The notes under the pieces were generated by a model. It was not told the DNA's origin. It saw only the letters and a program-made list of their open reading frames with translations, and searched no databases. From Pomphorhynchus laevis (taxonomy: Eukaryota > Acanthocephala > Palaeacanthocephala > Echinorhynchida > Pomphorhynchidae): DNA of 64,000 nucleotides. The position numbers and the translations under genes are program-made. The stretch lies in the NCBI GenBank assembly GCA_012934845.2, contig WNNJ02003393.1:62001-126000 (forward strand). Direction: 5' to 3'. Shown here one piece after another: positions 1 to 10,683 of this stretch (its first letter is position 1; every line of letters begins with the position of its first letter).

Positions 1-1780
1 CCCACTCTTTTCAATAAAGTAAACTAACTGTGTGCTGTACACATACATGATTTTGCTTCGATAGCAGATTACAAATATGCATTTTTAAATTCAAGTGATT
101 TAATTATTGTTCACACAATATAATAAAGTCGTGACAGTGAAGTAACGTTAGGGTGATATTACAAATTTTAACCGAAATGTAATTTTTTAATAGAGAGCTG
201 TTTCTTGTAAAAGAAGTTAACTAAATGTATTCAGAACGTTTAGTTAAGAGTTTTATTGTAATCATTTGAAAAATTGGAAAATTGTAAAACTTGTATAAAG
301 CTACCTTCTCTAAAATCAAATCGCAAAAATTATTTTTATTATATATTATTATAATTATAATATATTATAAAAATTATATTTAATTTTAAATATTATAAAT
401 ATTATAAATTTTATTATATTTTATTATAATTTTTATAATATATCGCAGTAACACTAAGAAGAAACGCAACGTGGTTCAAATAGTTAAAGGAGATTTTGTT
501 TGACGGTATATAAATACCCAAACGAGGGAAATAATAGTTTAACAAAATACGAGAAAGAAGTTTAAGCAAACTCAATGCAAATTTTTCTAAATTATAATAA
601 AATTAATAAATTTTATCTTTATATATAAATAATTATAAATTTGATTTTAAAATTATATACATTATATAATTAAATATAATTTACTAAATACAATGAATAA
701 TCAATATATAAAGGCAAACTTGCTATCTCGACTTACACTTCTATCAATGAAGTTAAGTTAAGAAATGTGTTTTTATAGATCCTTGTTAATTTGTTGTAGC
801 TTAGATCTCTGTGCAAATAAATATTAAGAGTAAATTATCGAAATTAAACATTACATAACAGCTAACACGGGATCATTATCAATTGCCCCAGATTCGAAAA
901 TTGCAATTTGATTGTGATCTAGTAATCTAAATGTACAACAATTTTATAAAGTTTTTAACGAATTGAAATAATGCTTTTAAACTTGATTGTATATTTTATA
1001 CTTTTATGTATTAGTAATAATTTGAATGTATTTATACTTTTATCAAGTCATACACACTTTTTGATTTTAAAAATATAATTTAAAAAAATATAATTTTTAT
1101 ATTTTAAAAATATAAAAACTTGTTGATTTAAAAAATATAATTTTATGATTTTAAAAATATAATATAAATACGTTATCTTCATATTGTAATAAACTCGTAG
1201 TAATAACTCGTTATCTTAGTTATTGATTTGATCATAGATTTAAATATTTTTGTGGTTTTACTAAAAATATTCCTTTGATTGTTATTCATTCACAAAAACG
1301 CATGTAACTGTATATGAGTTAGATACTTATGTATTTATATTTTTACCCAGTTAAAACAAACACTTTATTATATTTACACTTTTTGATTTTAATAATATCA
1401 TTTACCGATATAACCAATCAAATTAGTTAACTTAGTATACGTATTTTATACTAATATAGATTTAATAAATATTTAAATTTTAAGATTTTATATAATTTAG
1501 ATTTATATAAGGAAATAATTCTTAAAAATTCAATTTTTATTTTAACATCATATATATCGTAATAAATGTTTTTTCTAAAGGCTAGCAATAATATAAATAA
1601 CCACATATTTTAATTTGAAGGCAGAGAATCCGGACAGGTATCGATGTGTATACGTATATCAATTATTTGTGTATGTGCACACAAAGGGATACAGAGCAAA
1701 TAAATATTATTTCATAAGGGCTACAAATAATATTAGAGAATAAAAATCAATCAAATAATTGCGTTTTAACTGATTATTCT
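1..1780. other. AT-rich non-coding sequence
   Basis: No open reading frame, RNA gene or recognisable repeat is visible. The stretch is rich in A/T runs and short TA-rich inverted stretches, for example around 340-440 and 1070-1160. I see nothing that supports a gene. Confidence 0.5.
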
Positions 1781-2170
1781 GTAACCCGTTATATCTAGCT
1801 ATATACCTTCTTTGTCATCAATATTGGTTTTATAAAGAAGAATCTACCTTTCTAAATATTTTTTATATATCAATTAAACTATTTAAGTGGTTTTGAATGA
1901 AGTCAATATAATTGCATATTAAAGGCATTCTTAAAATTTTACTATTTAATATATTATATTTAATATTATGTAGTATACATGAACGCTCATGCAAAAATAT
2001 ATTTGCTGGTCATAAGCTATATAAATATTTATTTAATATTTTTTGATTTGCATAATAACAAAGCTATATAAATATTTTTTAATACGCATAATAGCCAATT
2101 CAAAAACAAGTTTCTATAAAATTTAATTATGTCGTCTTTACTATATAATTTAATAATATTTTAAATTAAA
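1780..2170 (-). mobile_element. Naiad-like PLE fragment, C-terminal part of RT ORF
   Basis: Read on the minus strand this is a decayed copy of the 3' part of the ORF that is well preserved at 34.7-35.0 kb. The segments encoding the region around DMNIKLTLTK and the FLHEHSCIPYNIKYN block are recognisable at nucleotide level despite many differences, including the shared stretch tgctcatgcaaaaatat. It is an old, truncated Penelope-like retroelement copy with no coding capacity left. Confidence 0.7.
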
Positions 2171-3176
2171 ATTGATTTAAAGTTTATTTTTTATAAAATC
2201 CTAATTTATAATGGCTCGGGAACAATGATCCCAGAACAAATTGTTCCAAACTCATTTTTCGTTTATTTTACGAAAACTAATCGCAGAATTAACCAATGAA
2301 CAAACGAAACTAATCTTTGTTTTAACTAACCACTCTAACACTATCCTAACAATCTAATACCAACTAATGAGGAAAATCAACCTAAAATGCATAAATAAAC
2401 TTAAACTAACTAGAGATATGAATAAATTCTGCAATAAATAATTAAATAATAATTAATAAAGACTTTAATAAATAAACAGTTTTGTAAATTTTTATTTAAA
2501 TTTATTTTATAAAAAATCTAACTCAAATTGAAATTTTAAGAACAAATTTCTCGAAAATTGGCATTGAGATCTAAATATCTCTTTTACTAGGAGACATTTT
2601 AACTTTGCTTTTTATTGACAACATTCACTCTATTAAACGAAGAATTATACAAGTATTTTTGATAAAATAAAAATAAAAAAATGCTTAAAGAATTACGGGT
2701 AATATTGTCTAAATAATAGAAATATCACAGCTATCAAAATGTGACGGTATTACATTATTTTATTCATCGTAATATTAAATATTATGCCTTAAACGATGTA
2801 TTTAGCAAATATAGATTAACAATGCTATATTGAGCGATTGTCAGAATTATTGAATTGAAAATTTCAATTTTTAACTTATTAATTATTATATATTTTGACC
2901 AAATAAATTATATTTTGTTATTATTTTCTATAATTAGAAATGTTATAGAATTAAAAACCGTGAAGCGAAAAGAACAAAATATGTATTTTAAAATGACCAG
3001 ATCATCTAAGGGAAATACTTTAAAATTAATAGAGCAAATTTTAAAAATAATCTCATTAAGTTCCTTGCCATTTAATAAATGGTCCCTTGCCATTGAATAA
3101 AAAAGTTTAAAAAATAAAAAATGTTTATTGAATAATTTATACGATGTGGGTGTAATTATACTTTCTTAAAGAAATT

Positions 3177-3180
<4 letters not shown>
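2171..3180. other. AT-rich non-coding sequence
   Basis: About 1 kb with no supported gene. Short ORFs near 2855-3100 have the composition expected of random AT-rich DNA and no recognisable domain. Confidence 0.4.

Positions 3181-3181
<1 letters not shown>

Positions 3182-3271
<90 letters not shown>
3182..3271. repeat. (AT)n microsatellite
   Basis: About 90 bp of uninterrupted AT dinucleotides. The apparent Ile-Tyr repeat ORFs on the minus strand are produced by this microsatellite and are not genes. Confidence 0.98.
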
Positions 3272-3274
<3 letters not shown>

Positions 3275-3577
3275 TAAAAATAATGAAATTTGCTTTAAAG
3301 AGAAATAAACTAGCCAAATTGCAGTCAATTTTAGAAAAAATATCATTAATATGGAAATAATGATGGAAAATATCATTTTTAAACTTACAATACGATAAGC
3401 CTTGGCGAATTTGCGAACTCAGTGGCATGTATTTTTCGAAGATAATTCCAAGACAGATATCTATTATGACACAACATTAAGAATATACTATAATTTTATG
3501 TAAATTGAAAAGCTACTTTAGAAAAATGCAATTGAAATATTATTTCATATCATTCAATATAATATTAATCTAAATTC

Positions 3578-4163
3578 GAAGAAAGCTGGCAAAAACTATC
3601 ACAAAATTTATTTAACCGAATATTTCGATGCCTAGCTATCATCATCTTCAGCAATCTGAAATGTTAATAAAGGCACAAAGGTGTGCACGTCAACATAAAA
3701 AGAAGAAAAATGTCAAAACTAAACAGGAAGGAAAACCATCGCCAATCTCGTAAACCCTGCTATGTAATAACATGAGGTGATATCCATCCTTCCCATTTAA
3801 TTTCGGCTTGAGATCGCGGATGAACAGTGATTCAAGAATCTGTCGTTAGAAGGCTTTTTGTCGATGATCAAAGACTTTAACTTCATCAAAGTTAATTGTG
3901 TGTTTGGTCAAAAGGAAATGTTCAGCAACAGCAGAGTAAGCCGCTGTATGCAGAGATTGGCGGAAAGACAGGAAGGAGAACCAGATATTAGCGCTGGTTT
4001 TCCTCCCTGTTTTGTTTTGACATTTTTATTCTTTTTATATTGACGTGTACACCTTTGTGTCTTTATTAACATTTCAGGTTGCCAAAGATGATGCTATAGC
4101 TAGGCATCGAAATATTCGGTTTAATAAATTTTGCGATGACTTTTGCCATCTTTCTTCTAATTT
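3578..4163. repeat. Inverted repeat of PLE ends with hammerhead-like cores
   Basis: Two arms of about 160 bp (3578-3737 and 3996-4163) face each other across a spacer of about 260 bp. On the minus strand the left arm holds a hammerhead-like core: CTGAAGA (3645-3651), a stem II with GATG and CATC, GAAA (3623-3626), the palindromic stem III UA, and a UU cleavage site followed by CGGUU, which can pair, with several wobbles, with GAUUG upstream of CTGAAGA. The right arm has the same layout on the plus strand, but its CTGAAGA has changed to CCAAAGA. Hammerheads of this minimal type are known in terminal repeats of Penelope-like elements, so I infer two head-to-head PLE ends. Confidence 0.6.
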
Positions 4164-4749
4164 AAATGTTATCACACCGTCGCATTACTCATTCAAATTA
4201 AATTTGATATTAATCATTTCTGAAAATATGCGAATATGTTGTAAAAAAATTCAAATATTAAGTAACGTTAGAATAAACCAACCGAATTATTTTTTATTGA
4301 AAACCAATGCCAATTAAAAATTCATATTTCCAGTACTAAGAATTCTTATAATTCAAGCAATTTTATTTTCAAATCGAAAATCTACTTTTGCGTACTTTGT
4401 AAATATTATGTATTCCACTATGTAAAATAAAGAGCGACAAATATTGTGATGGTCAACATATAATCAATAATTCATATCGTTTTACTTCAGTAAATGTGGA
4501 TCAGCCTAAATAAAATTAAATCGTACTTAAGTGTTACATCAAAAAATGAGATGCTTAAATATCGTTTTCAATTTGATTTATTAAAAGGTTATTTAATATG
4601 TTATATCTTAAGTATTTTATATTTATAGAATTAAAACTTAGCAGCTAGTGCATTTTCGAAAAGCAATCACAAAATATTAATAAATCAACAAAAACGGTAT
4701 ATTTATTTATATATATCTTAAAATATCTAATATTTATATATTAAAATTT

Positions 4750-4795
4750 GGAACCTACTGACGAAGCTCAAAAAGCAGAAACCGGTCGATGGATT
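4750..4795 (+). ncRNA. Hammerhead ribozyme-like core
   Basis: CTGACGA (4758-4764) is followed by a short stem II (GCU with AGC around CAAAA), GAAA (4778-4781), the self-complementary stem III CCGG and the classic GTC triplet, with predicted cleavage after 4787. All core nucleotides of a minimal hammerhead are present. Stem I is weak: upstream GAACCTA pairs only imperfectly with downstream GATGGATT. As in PLE hammerheads, the stem III is so short that activity would probably need dimer formation. Core assignment is seen directly; function is inferred. Confidence 0.5.
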
Positions 4796-4900
4796 TGATT
4801 GCTGATGAACTGTGATCGTTTCCAATATCCAGTTATGACCGTTTTCCCCGTGAAACGAATGAAACGAAGTCCATTCACACCCTCGTGAATGGACTTCGTG

Positions 4901-6060
4901 AATCGAAGTCCAGTCTATCAAGCAACACCATTTAGTATAAATGTCGTATTTCGTAAGAAATCCTCTACCGTTGCTTACTCAGCACATCCGTGCACTACTA
5001 TTATACCTGCCGCATCCATTTTGGATCCAACGAGTGCAGCGACAATTCAGCAACAACTTCTGCCTAGTGTTTACGGATGGTCCACACAGCAATTCGATCT
5101 GGTTAAGAGCGTAAGCCTCAGACAATTAAGCAAAGTGTCGGAAACGCCTTTATTCACAATGTCACACAGGCAACCGAAACGACCAGTGTGTACCTCATTC
5201 TACTGATGAGTGTTGCCGGGTACTCATCATTTCGATGCTGAAATGGTCGTCTAGAAGTGACATGATGACTGAAAGTCGTGAATCGAAGTCCAGTCTATCA
5301 AGCAACACCATTTAGTATAAATGCCGTATTTTGTAAGAAATCCTCTACCGTTGTTTACTCAGCACATCCGTGCACTACTATTATACCTGCCGCATCCATT
5401 TAGGATCCAACGAGTGCAGCGACAATTCAGCAACAACCTCTGCCTAGTGTTTAAGGATGGTCCGCACAGCAATTCGATCTGGTTAAGAGCGTAAGCCTCA
5501 GACAATTAAGCAAAGTGTCGGAAACGCCTTTATTCACAATGTCACACAGGCAACCGAAACGACCAGTGTGTACCTCATTCTACTGATGAGTGTTGCCGGG
5601 TACTAATCATTTCGATACCCTTGTGGTCGTCTAGAAGTGACATGGTGACTAAAAGTCGTGAATCGAAGTCCAGTCTATCAAGCAACACCATTTAGTATAA
5701 ATGCCGTATTTTGTAAGAAATCCTGGACCGTTGTTTACTCAGCACATCCGTGCACTACTATTATACCTGCCGTATCCATTTAGAATCCAACAAGTGCAGC
5801 GACAATTCAGCAACAACCTCTGCCTAGTGTTTAAGGATGGTCCGCACAGCAATTCGATCTGGTTAAGAGCGTAAGCCTCAGACAATTAAGCAGTGTCGGA
5901 AACGCCTTTATTCACAATGTCATACAGGCAACCGAAACGACCAGTGTGTACCTCATTCTACTGATGAGTGTTGCCGGGTACTCATCATTTCGATGCTGAA
6001 GTGGTCGTCTAAAAGTGACATGGTGACTGAAAGTCGTGAATCGAAGTCCAGTCTATTAAG
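4901..6060 (+). repeat. 380-bp satellite, three tandem copies, carrying permuted hammerhead parts
   Basis: Three head-to-tail monomers start near 4901, 5281 and 5661, with the start of a fourth at about 6039; the periods are 380, 380 and 378 bp and the copies are highly similar. Each monomer contains every strand of a hammerhead ribozyme. In copy 1 these are GGCAACC-GAAA-CGACCA (5169-5185), CTCATTCTA-CTGATGA-GTGTTGCC (5194-5217) and TGGTCG-TC-TAGAAGTGA (5244-5260). Complementary arms give stem I (8 pairs, one bulge), stem II (7 pairs, one bulge) and stem III (6 pairs), with a GTC triplet. The three strands are in an order in which all helices cross within one monomer, but a normal hammerhead can form between neighbouring monomers. 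The ORF that runs through copy 1 is not a gene. Confidence 0.9.
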
Positions 6061-6103
6061 CAACACTATTTAGCATATATATAAATTATATATATTATAT
6101 ATG

Positions 6104-6420
6104 TATAAATTATAATCAATTTATAAGCTACTTCCGGTTTGGATCACGCTATGACCAAAATATATTCGAAATATGATTGGTCTCTACCAACAAAAAACAA
6201 AGATTAATTCTTCAATTTACGTTTCGCCTTGCGGCTTTTTCAAAAATTGTATGTTTATTTGCTCTCAAACATTTTAAGGTAATAAAAAGTTTGAAAGCTT
6301 AAAAAACATTTGAGAGCTAATAAACATACAATTTTTGAAAACGCCGCAAGGCGAAACGTAAATTGAAGAATTAATCTTTGCTTTTTTCTTAGTAGAGACC
6401 AATAATCATATTTCGTATAT
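6104..6420. repeat. Palindromic pair of PLE ends with degenerate hammerheads
   Basis: Arms at about 6164-6275 and 6307-6410 are inverted copies separated by about 30 bp. Each contains a hammerhead-like segment (minus strand 6213-6249; plus strand 6330-6365): CAATTT, TTGAAAA in place of CTGANGA, stem II GCC-GCAA-GGC, GAAAC, GTA and AAATTG. Stems I and II pair well, but the first core box has lost invariant bases in both copies, so I expect no catalysis. The outer sequence near 6104-6150 recurs at 40.98-41.03 kb beside another PLE end. Confidence 0.65.
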
Positions 6421-7070
6421 ATACCTATTCAAACAAAACTCTTAAGATTATATGTATATAGTTGTTACTAATACATACAACCCGCTGCAGAATCTTTTCT
6501 TGGTAGTTAGTAGTCAGGGTTTATAGAACTGGAAGTCATGCAAAAGTCACCTTGTGGTACCTGGAAACTATTATATATAATAGTGTAATATATAAATCAG
6601 AATAATTTGTTATATAGAATATATGTTTTAGATTATATAAATTATTTTGACCTCAAGAAGAGAAATCAACTAATTTGAATTGTTGACAAGCAAAGGTCAA
6701 ATTTGACTTTTATTAGGGTATTCAGAAAATTAGATTTCAAATTCTTATATTAAGAACAAAACAGTGGTCATTAACGTGGCAGATGATAATTGATGACAAC
6801 TGAGCTTTTACTGATACGCAATTACAATTTTATGTTTTCAGTTACAACAACAAAATTATGACTGCATAATTATCTATAAACTTGTTTAAAGCAATAAAAG
6901 TCAGTTGCTTTTTGAAATCACACCACACGGTGTGATAAATTAATAAACCTAAATAAATAAATTAATTAATCAAATTAATTAATAATAAATAATAAATTAG
7001 TATCAATTTATGTCACTTATTTTTAGGCTTATAAACTTGCAAATAATTTTTTGTAGACATAAAATAGATA
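6421..7070. other. AT-rich non-coding sequence
   Basis: No gene, RNA or repeat is recognised. It lies 3' of the small secreted-peptide gene (minus strand) and may contain its downstream flank. Confidence 0.4.
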
Positions 7071-7078
7071 TAATATTT

Positions 7079-7090
7079 TATTTATTATTA
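7079..7090 (-). terminator. Candidate polyadenylation signal
   Basis: On the minus strand overlapping AATAAA hexamers follow the stop codon of the small secreted-protein gene by about 115 nt. In such AT-rich DNA the hexamer alone is weak evidence. Confidence 0.35.
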
Positions 7091-7200
7091 TATTTGTTCA
7101 TATTTATAAATAGTACAGTGTAATTTTATAATTTTACTTTTGTAGCGTAACTTGTCATTACAATGGAAAATTTTAAAAGTATTTTGACTTATCTTTAGAC

Positions 7201-7537
7201 TTACATATTACTTATTCTTGAGTTACTGAATACACTTGAAGTGACTCTCAGAAAGTTTTTAGTCAAATTTCTAAAAATAAATATTATAAATTAATAATTA
7301 AATAATTAAGTTACTTACATTGTAGAGTCAGAATTTTTCATGTAGGTATTTCCACAAATACTAAAATTTACAGTAATATTATTGTATTTCTTTGAAGAAT
7401 TACCTATTCTTAGCATATATTCCGTTATTGTCTTTATGAACACTTATCACATGACTATTTCCAAAATCAGCTATTCCTAAGGTTATACAGTTTGGAAAGA
7501 AAAGCAGCAGCAGGAAGAAGATAATAGAAGTAAACAT
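7201..7537 (-). CDS. Putative small secreted protein, three exons, 81 aa
   Basis: I see a spliced gene too small for a simple ORF scan. Exons on the minus strand are 7537-7404 (134 nt), 7360-7319 (42 nt) and 7270-7201 (70 nt), a total of 246 nt that ends in TAA. Intron 1 (7403-7361, 43 nt) runs GTAATT to TTTTAG and intron 2 (7318-7271, 48 nt) runs GTAAGT to TTTTAG. The frame is kept across both junctions. The protein begins MFTSIIFFLLLLFFPNC, a strong signal peptide, and continues as a 60-residue mature peptide with one Cys (ICGNTY). A TATATAAG box sits 40 bp upstream of the ATG, and AATAAA motifs lie about 115 bp past the stop. Another GTAAGT overlaps the stop, so a longer isoform is possible. 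I do not recognise the family. The gene model is an inference from splice signals, frame and promoter. Confidence 0.55.
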
Positions 7538-7576
7538 TTTCGTTGTTATTTCTCTTACAAATCGTTAGTTTCACTC

Positions 7577-7586
7577 CTTATATATA
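7577..7586 (-). promoter_or_regulatory. TATA box of the small secreted-protein gene
   Basis: On the minus strand the sequence reads TATATATAAG, 40 bp before the proposed ATG. Transcription about 30 bp downstream would give a 5' UTR of only about 10 nt. Confidence 0.4.
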
Positions 7587-7599
7587 GACCTTTGATGAT

Positions 7600-8400
7600 T
7601 CAGCATTAACAAAATCATTCGCTATTACTTCCCATTTTATTTCATGTAAATATTCTATAAAGACCGTTGCTTATTTAAATAACTTTTATTGGATTGTAAT
7701 ACCTGGAATTTAAATCCAGGTGTAATTTTTTTTATCGCAATGCGTTTTTACAAACAAAAAATAGCAATTTTAAGTGTGAGTTCAATCAACCTCGTTAATA
7801 TAATATCAATTTTTATTTCTCAAAATAAAAACTATTGCTAATGAATCATTTCAAATATCTTAAATGGTAGGAGAACATAGTCTGTCCTCTTATTAAAAAT
7901 TTTTAATGCTAACAATAAAATTTTTCAAATACTTGGGATTCATCGAGTCATCCAATGTTTGTTAAACCAAAATTCATTGAATCCCTCGATTTGCAAATAT
8001 TGTAAATTAATCCTCGAGGAAATATTTTACTTATTTCGTTTTTACAAACATGACGACAAAGATATTTTAAATGCAAATTATACAGCGATACAAATTACAT
8101 TTAAATATCTGGAAAATTGATAATTTTGAATTTTACATTTCACGAAAAGTAACTTTTACTTTAGTAGTGTATAAATATGTAATTAAGAATTTAAATCTCT
8201 GACAACAAATACTTTATAAATAACCAAAATTATTTTAGAAATCATTTCATTGTAATTTAAGATGAGCTATTAAAAATGGCACTACTGTGGAGAGTAACAT
8301 CGACAGATTAGTCATAACGCTGCAATTATTAGTTTAATGATAATTGAAGTTAAGAAACCAAAAACATGACTATTTGATAGGATTAATATATAAACTTAAT
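7600..8400. other. AT-rich non-coding sequence
   Basis: About 800 bp upstream of the small secreted-protein gene with no supported ORF, RNA gene or repeat. Confidence 0.4.
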
Positions 8401-8408
8401 TTCGTTGT

Positions 8409-8430
8409 AATTCTTTCGCCCGAAAGAATT
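8409..8430. repeat. Perfect 10-bp hairpin
   Basis: AATTCTTTCG and CGAAAGAATT are perfectly complementary around a CC loop. No associated gene is visible. Confidence 0.6.
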
Positions 8431-8456
8431 CAATTTTATTGAACTTTTTTATTGGT

Positions 8457-8566
8457 TACAGAGTAAGCGTCAATGAAGTTACATCAATTATATGCTGAGT
8501 TTCGAATCTGCTTGAATTCAAAACTCATCATATAATTGATGTCACTTCATTGACGCTTACTCTGTA
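8457..8566. repeat. Inverted repeat, 46-bp arms
   Basis: Arms 8457-8502 and 8521-8566 match with about two differences around an 18-bp spacer. The size and head-to-head shape resemble the palindromic PLE ends elsewhere in the window, but no complete hammerhead core is present, so the assignment is tentative. Confidence 0.7.
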
Positions 8567-8867
8567 CTTTAATATTATTTTGCTTAAATTGTATAATGTA
8601 TCGTAAATCATAATTTTTAAGTTTAGTTAATAATTTAAATACTCAAATATAGATAATTATAAACTATAAAATTAATATACATATATTTAGAATTTACCGA
8701 GTGAAAATTGACTTCATAATAACAACTATTAACAACTTTGTTTTTATTTGCCAAAACACTTCATGACAGGCTTATGGTAATAAATAGAAATAATTAATTA
8801 TTTCTTAAATATTTGAAATAATTGAAAATGAGAAATTAAGAAAAACTATCAAAAAGATATACTTAAA

Positions 8868-9058
8868 AGCGATATGTAATGATGATACAGAAACATTTTA
8901 GGAACAATGAAATTGCAAAAGTCTTAATTTTGATAAAATAAATGAACATATATGCACTCATAATCTAGAAATAATTGAAAATTGTGAATTAAGAAAATGC
9001 TATCAAAATGGTATAAATAAAGATAAAATAATAACAATAAAAATAAAATGCAAAAGTT
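8868..9058 (+). mobile_element. Naiad-like PLE fragment, start of RT ORF
   Basis: Plus-strand remnant matching 33.39-33.56 kb: the region that in the better copy encodes NCKSLSFDKINEHICTHNLE and the following KGYKYR block. It ends abruptly where a different PLE terminus (9.06-9.13 kb) begins. It is truncated at both sides and non-coding now. Confidence 0.7.
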
Positions 9059-9135
9059 AATCAGATCAAAGGCTGAGTTAGTTATTATATATATTGCCAA
9101 AGCTTTCGCCGTGTTACGGCTTCGTCAGTGGTTCA
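9059..9135 (-). ncRNA. PLE terminus with hammerhead-like core
   Basis: On the minus strand CTGACGA (9122-9128), a stem II with GCCGU and ACGGC (9108-9121), GAAA (9104-9107), the palindromic stem III GC and a CTT triplet are in correct hammerhead order. Stem I is only CCA with TGG. The same unit, including the downstream stretch around 9060-9096, recurs on the plus strand at 44770-44850, so it is the end of one PLE family. Activity is not certain given the short stem I. Confidence 0.55.
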
Positions 9136-9246
9136 TTGTATATTATCTATCTCAAAAAAACTTTTTTAGGTGAAAGCTAAAAAACTTTTTTTAGCTTTCA
9201 CCGAAAAAGCTTTTCAGATAAGTAGATATATAGAATGAACAATTGC

Positions 9247-9640
9247 ATACACGAGCGAGTATCCTCATTTGGTCGGCTTCATAAATTATCCTCGTGTGAA
9301 TTCTTTAATCATAGATGCAGCACTGTACACTACAATCAGCGTAGGTGGACCTCATCAGCAGTGAGCCTACGCCTACCTTTCGTGTTTCGGTCCTTTAATA
9401 ATCTGCTGAAATTTTCCTCTGCTGCCTTTCTGTAAAAACAAACGATACAGTTTGTAAGGAAAATATTTCCACTTGTGCAAACTGTACGTTGTATCCGTCT
9501 TTTGAAACAAAAAGACGGAAATAGCACTACAGTTGCTATTTGATGAGGTCCACCTACGCAGATTGTAGTGTACAGTGCTGCATCTAGGATTAAAGAATTC
9601 ACACGAAGATAATTGATGAAGCCGACCAAATGATAAGTAG
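9247..9640. repeat. Inverted repeat with permuted hammerhead parts
   Basis: Arms of about 95 bp (9257-9360 and 9539-9634) flank about 180 bp with a further short inverted repeat. On the minus strand the left arm and adjoining spacer contain three hammerhead strands: GGACC-GAAA-CAC (9393-9382), CACTG-CTGATGA-GGTCC (9363-9347) and GTG-TA-CAGTG (9330-9321). Stem I (CACTG with CAGTG), stem II (GGTCC with GGACC) and stem III (CAC with GTG) are all perfect and sit directly beside the core boxes. The order is the same all-crossing order as in the 380-bp satellite. In the right arm the CTGATGA box is changed to TTGATGA. Confidence 0.65.
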
Positions 9641-9644
9641 ATAT

Positions 9645-9885
9645 TTAATTCTTATAAAAATAAAATTTACAATTCGTTATATTATTACTTAAATGCTTAC
9701 TTTGGCAAGCTTATTTATTATGATAAAAAAAGAACAGATATTTACTCATAATCTAGAATTAATAAAAAGTTTTGGATTAAGAAAAATGCTATCCAAAAAG
9801 ATAAAATATTTTTTTTCTAACTTTTTTAATAATTATATCCAAAATATTATTTACAAATTAGTAGTTACCCTCAAATGGATCTTAT
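9645..9885 (+). mobile_element. Naiad-like PLE fragment
   Basis: Plus-strand remnant resembling 33.46-33.62 kb, including the stretch tttacaattcgttat and a region that still reads as THNLELIKSFGLRKMLSKKIK. Internally rearranged and short; not a gene. Confidence 0.55.
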
Positions 9886-9939
9886 AAATGTCAAAGTGTA
9901 ATATTTTTGTCTCTATATCTTCGTTATAGTCCTTGGTAC

Positions 9940-10683
9940 TCAGTTGTGAATGAAACTTTTGTAATTTCTCTTCCTTAACGTCATCGACACTAATCTTGCA
10001 ATAGATATCGAAATGTTTGTTCTTATTCTTCTTGCACAGTCATCATACCTATCTACGTCTTTTTCCGCCAATCTAGTGTCAATCCGCTTAATCACACTGT
10101 TTGCTACAGGACCTATTCCTCCAACTGTCGAGAAAATAATCGGGTGGAATGCCACTTGCTCAATTCTTGTAATTCGTTCTGCGTACTTTGCGTTTTTTCG
10201 ACTTTCATAGTATGTAAATGGATCAGTCATGCGCTCTAAGGAATATGAAGGTGCTAAATTGTTGAAGGCACACACGTCCATATAGGACCGCTCCCAAATA
10301 TTCCCATATAGCCCATTGCAACAAATATCAGCTCTGGCCTCTCTATCTTTCGTAGTAATCGATCTGTCAAAATCTATAGAATGCGGAACTGGCTGTAATA
10401 TAGGTTCCTTCGTCACCAGTTTACAGACCCCGTTTAACGGTTTGATAATTTCATCGACTACTATATTATGTCTAATGTAATTGAGACCTTCACATTTACA
10501 CGACAATGCATGTGTTACATTTAAATCCATACCACATGTGCAAAAGCCAGTTAGGGTTTTAGGCTCACATGCATATCGCACTGCTATCGCATCTTCAAAC
10601 TCTTGTGAGTTCAGAAGTCTGTTATCCATATAAGTTCGTGAAGCAAGCCAAGCCGAGGCTCCTTTGACACTGGCGTTTCTCAA
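9940..10683 (-). pseudogene. LINE ORF C-terminal block: zinc knuckle and REL-type endonuclease region
   Basis: A 247-aa open segment. Residues about 44-65 hold a Cys-Cys-His-Cys arrangement (CTCGMDLNVTHALSC), followed by RHN, EARADICC and DVCAFNNLAPSY, which match the layout of the knuckle plus restriction-like endonuclease of these LINEs. The tail (VEQVAFHPIIFSTVGGIG-like region, residues about 170-190) is the usual conserved end of this family. The Met start is only the first ATG in the open stretch; the true ORF was one long polyprotein. Confidence 0.65.

Noticed and set aside
3137-3428. Minus-strand ORFs with long Ile-Tyr repeats
   Set aside because: They are translations of an (AT)n microsatellite.
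4889-5206. 105-codon ORF in the satellite
   Set aside because: It lies in a tandem repeat, is broken in the other monomers and has no protein-like features; the RNA elements explain the conservation better.
5210-5243. A conventional hammerhead using the GAAA at 5240-5243 of satellite copy 1
   Set aside because: That GAAA is absent in copy 2 and changed in copy 3, and no adjacent stem II forms; the GAAA at 5176-5179 with perfectly matching arms is the better choice.
8457-8566. Hammerhead in the 46-bp inverted repeat
   Set aside because: ATGATGAG and GAAAC words occur, but no stem I or stem II adjoins them.
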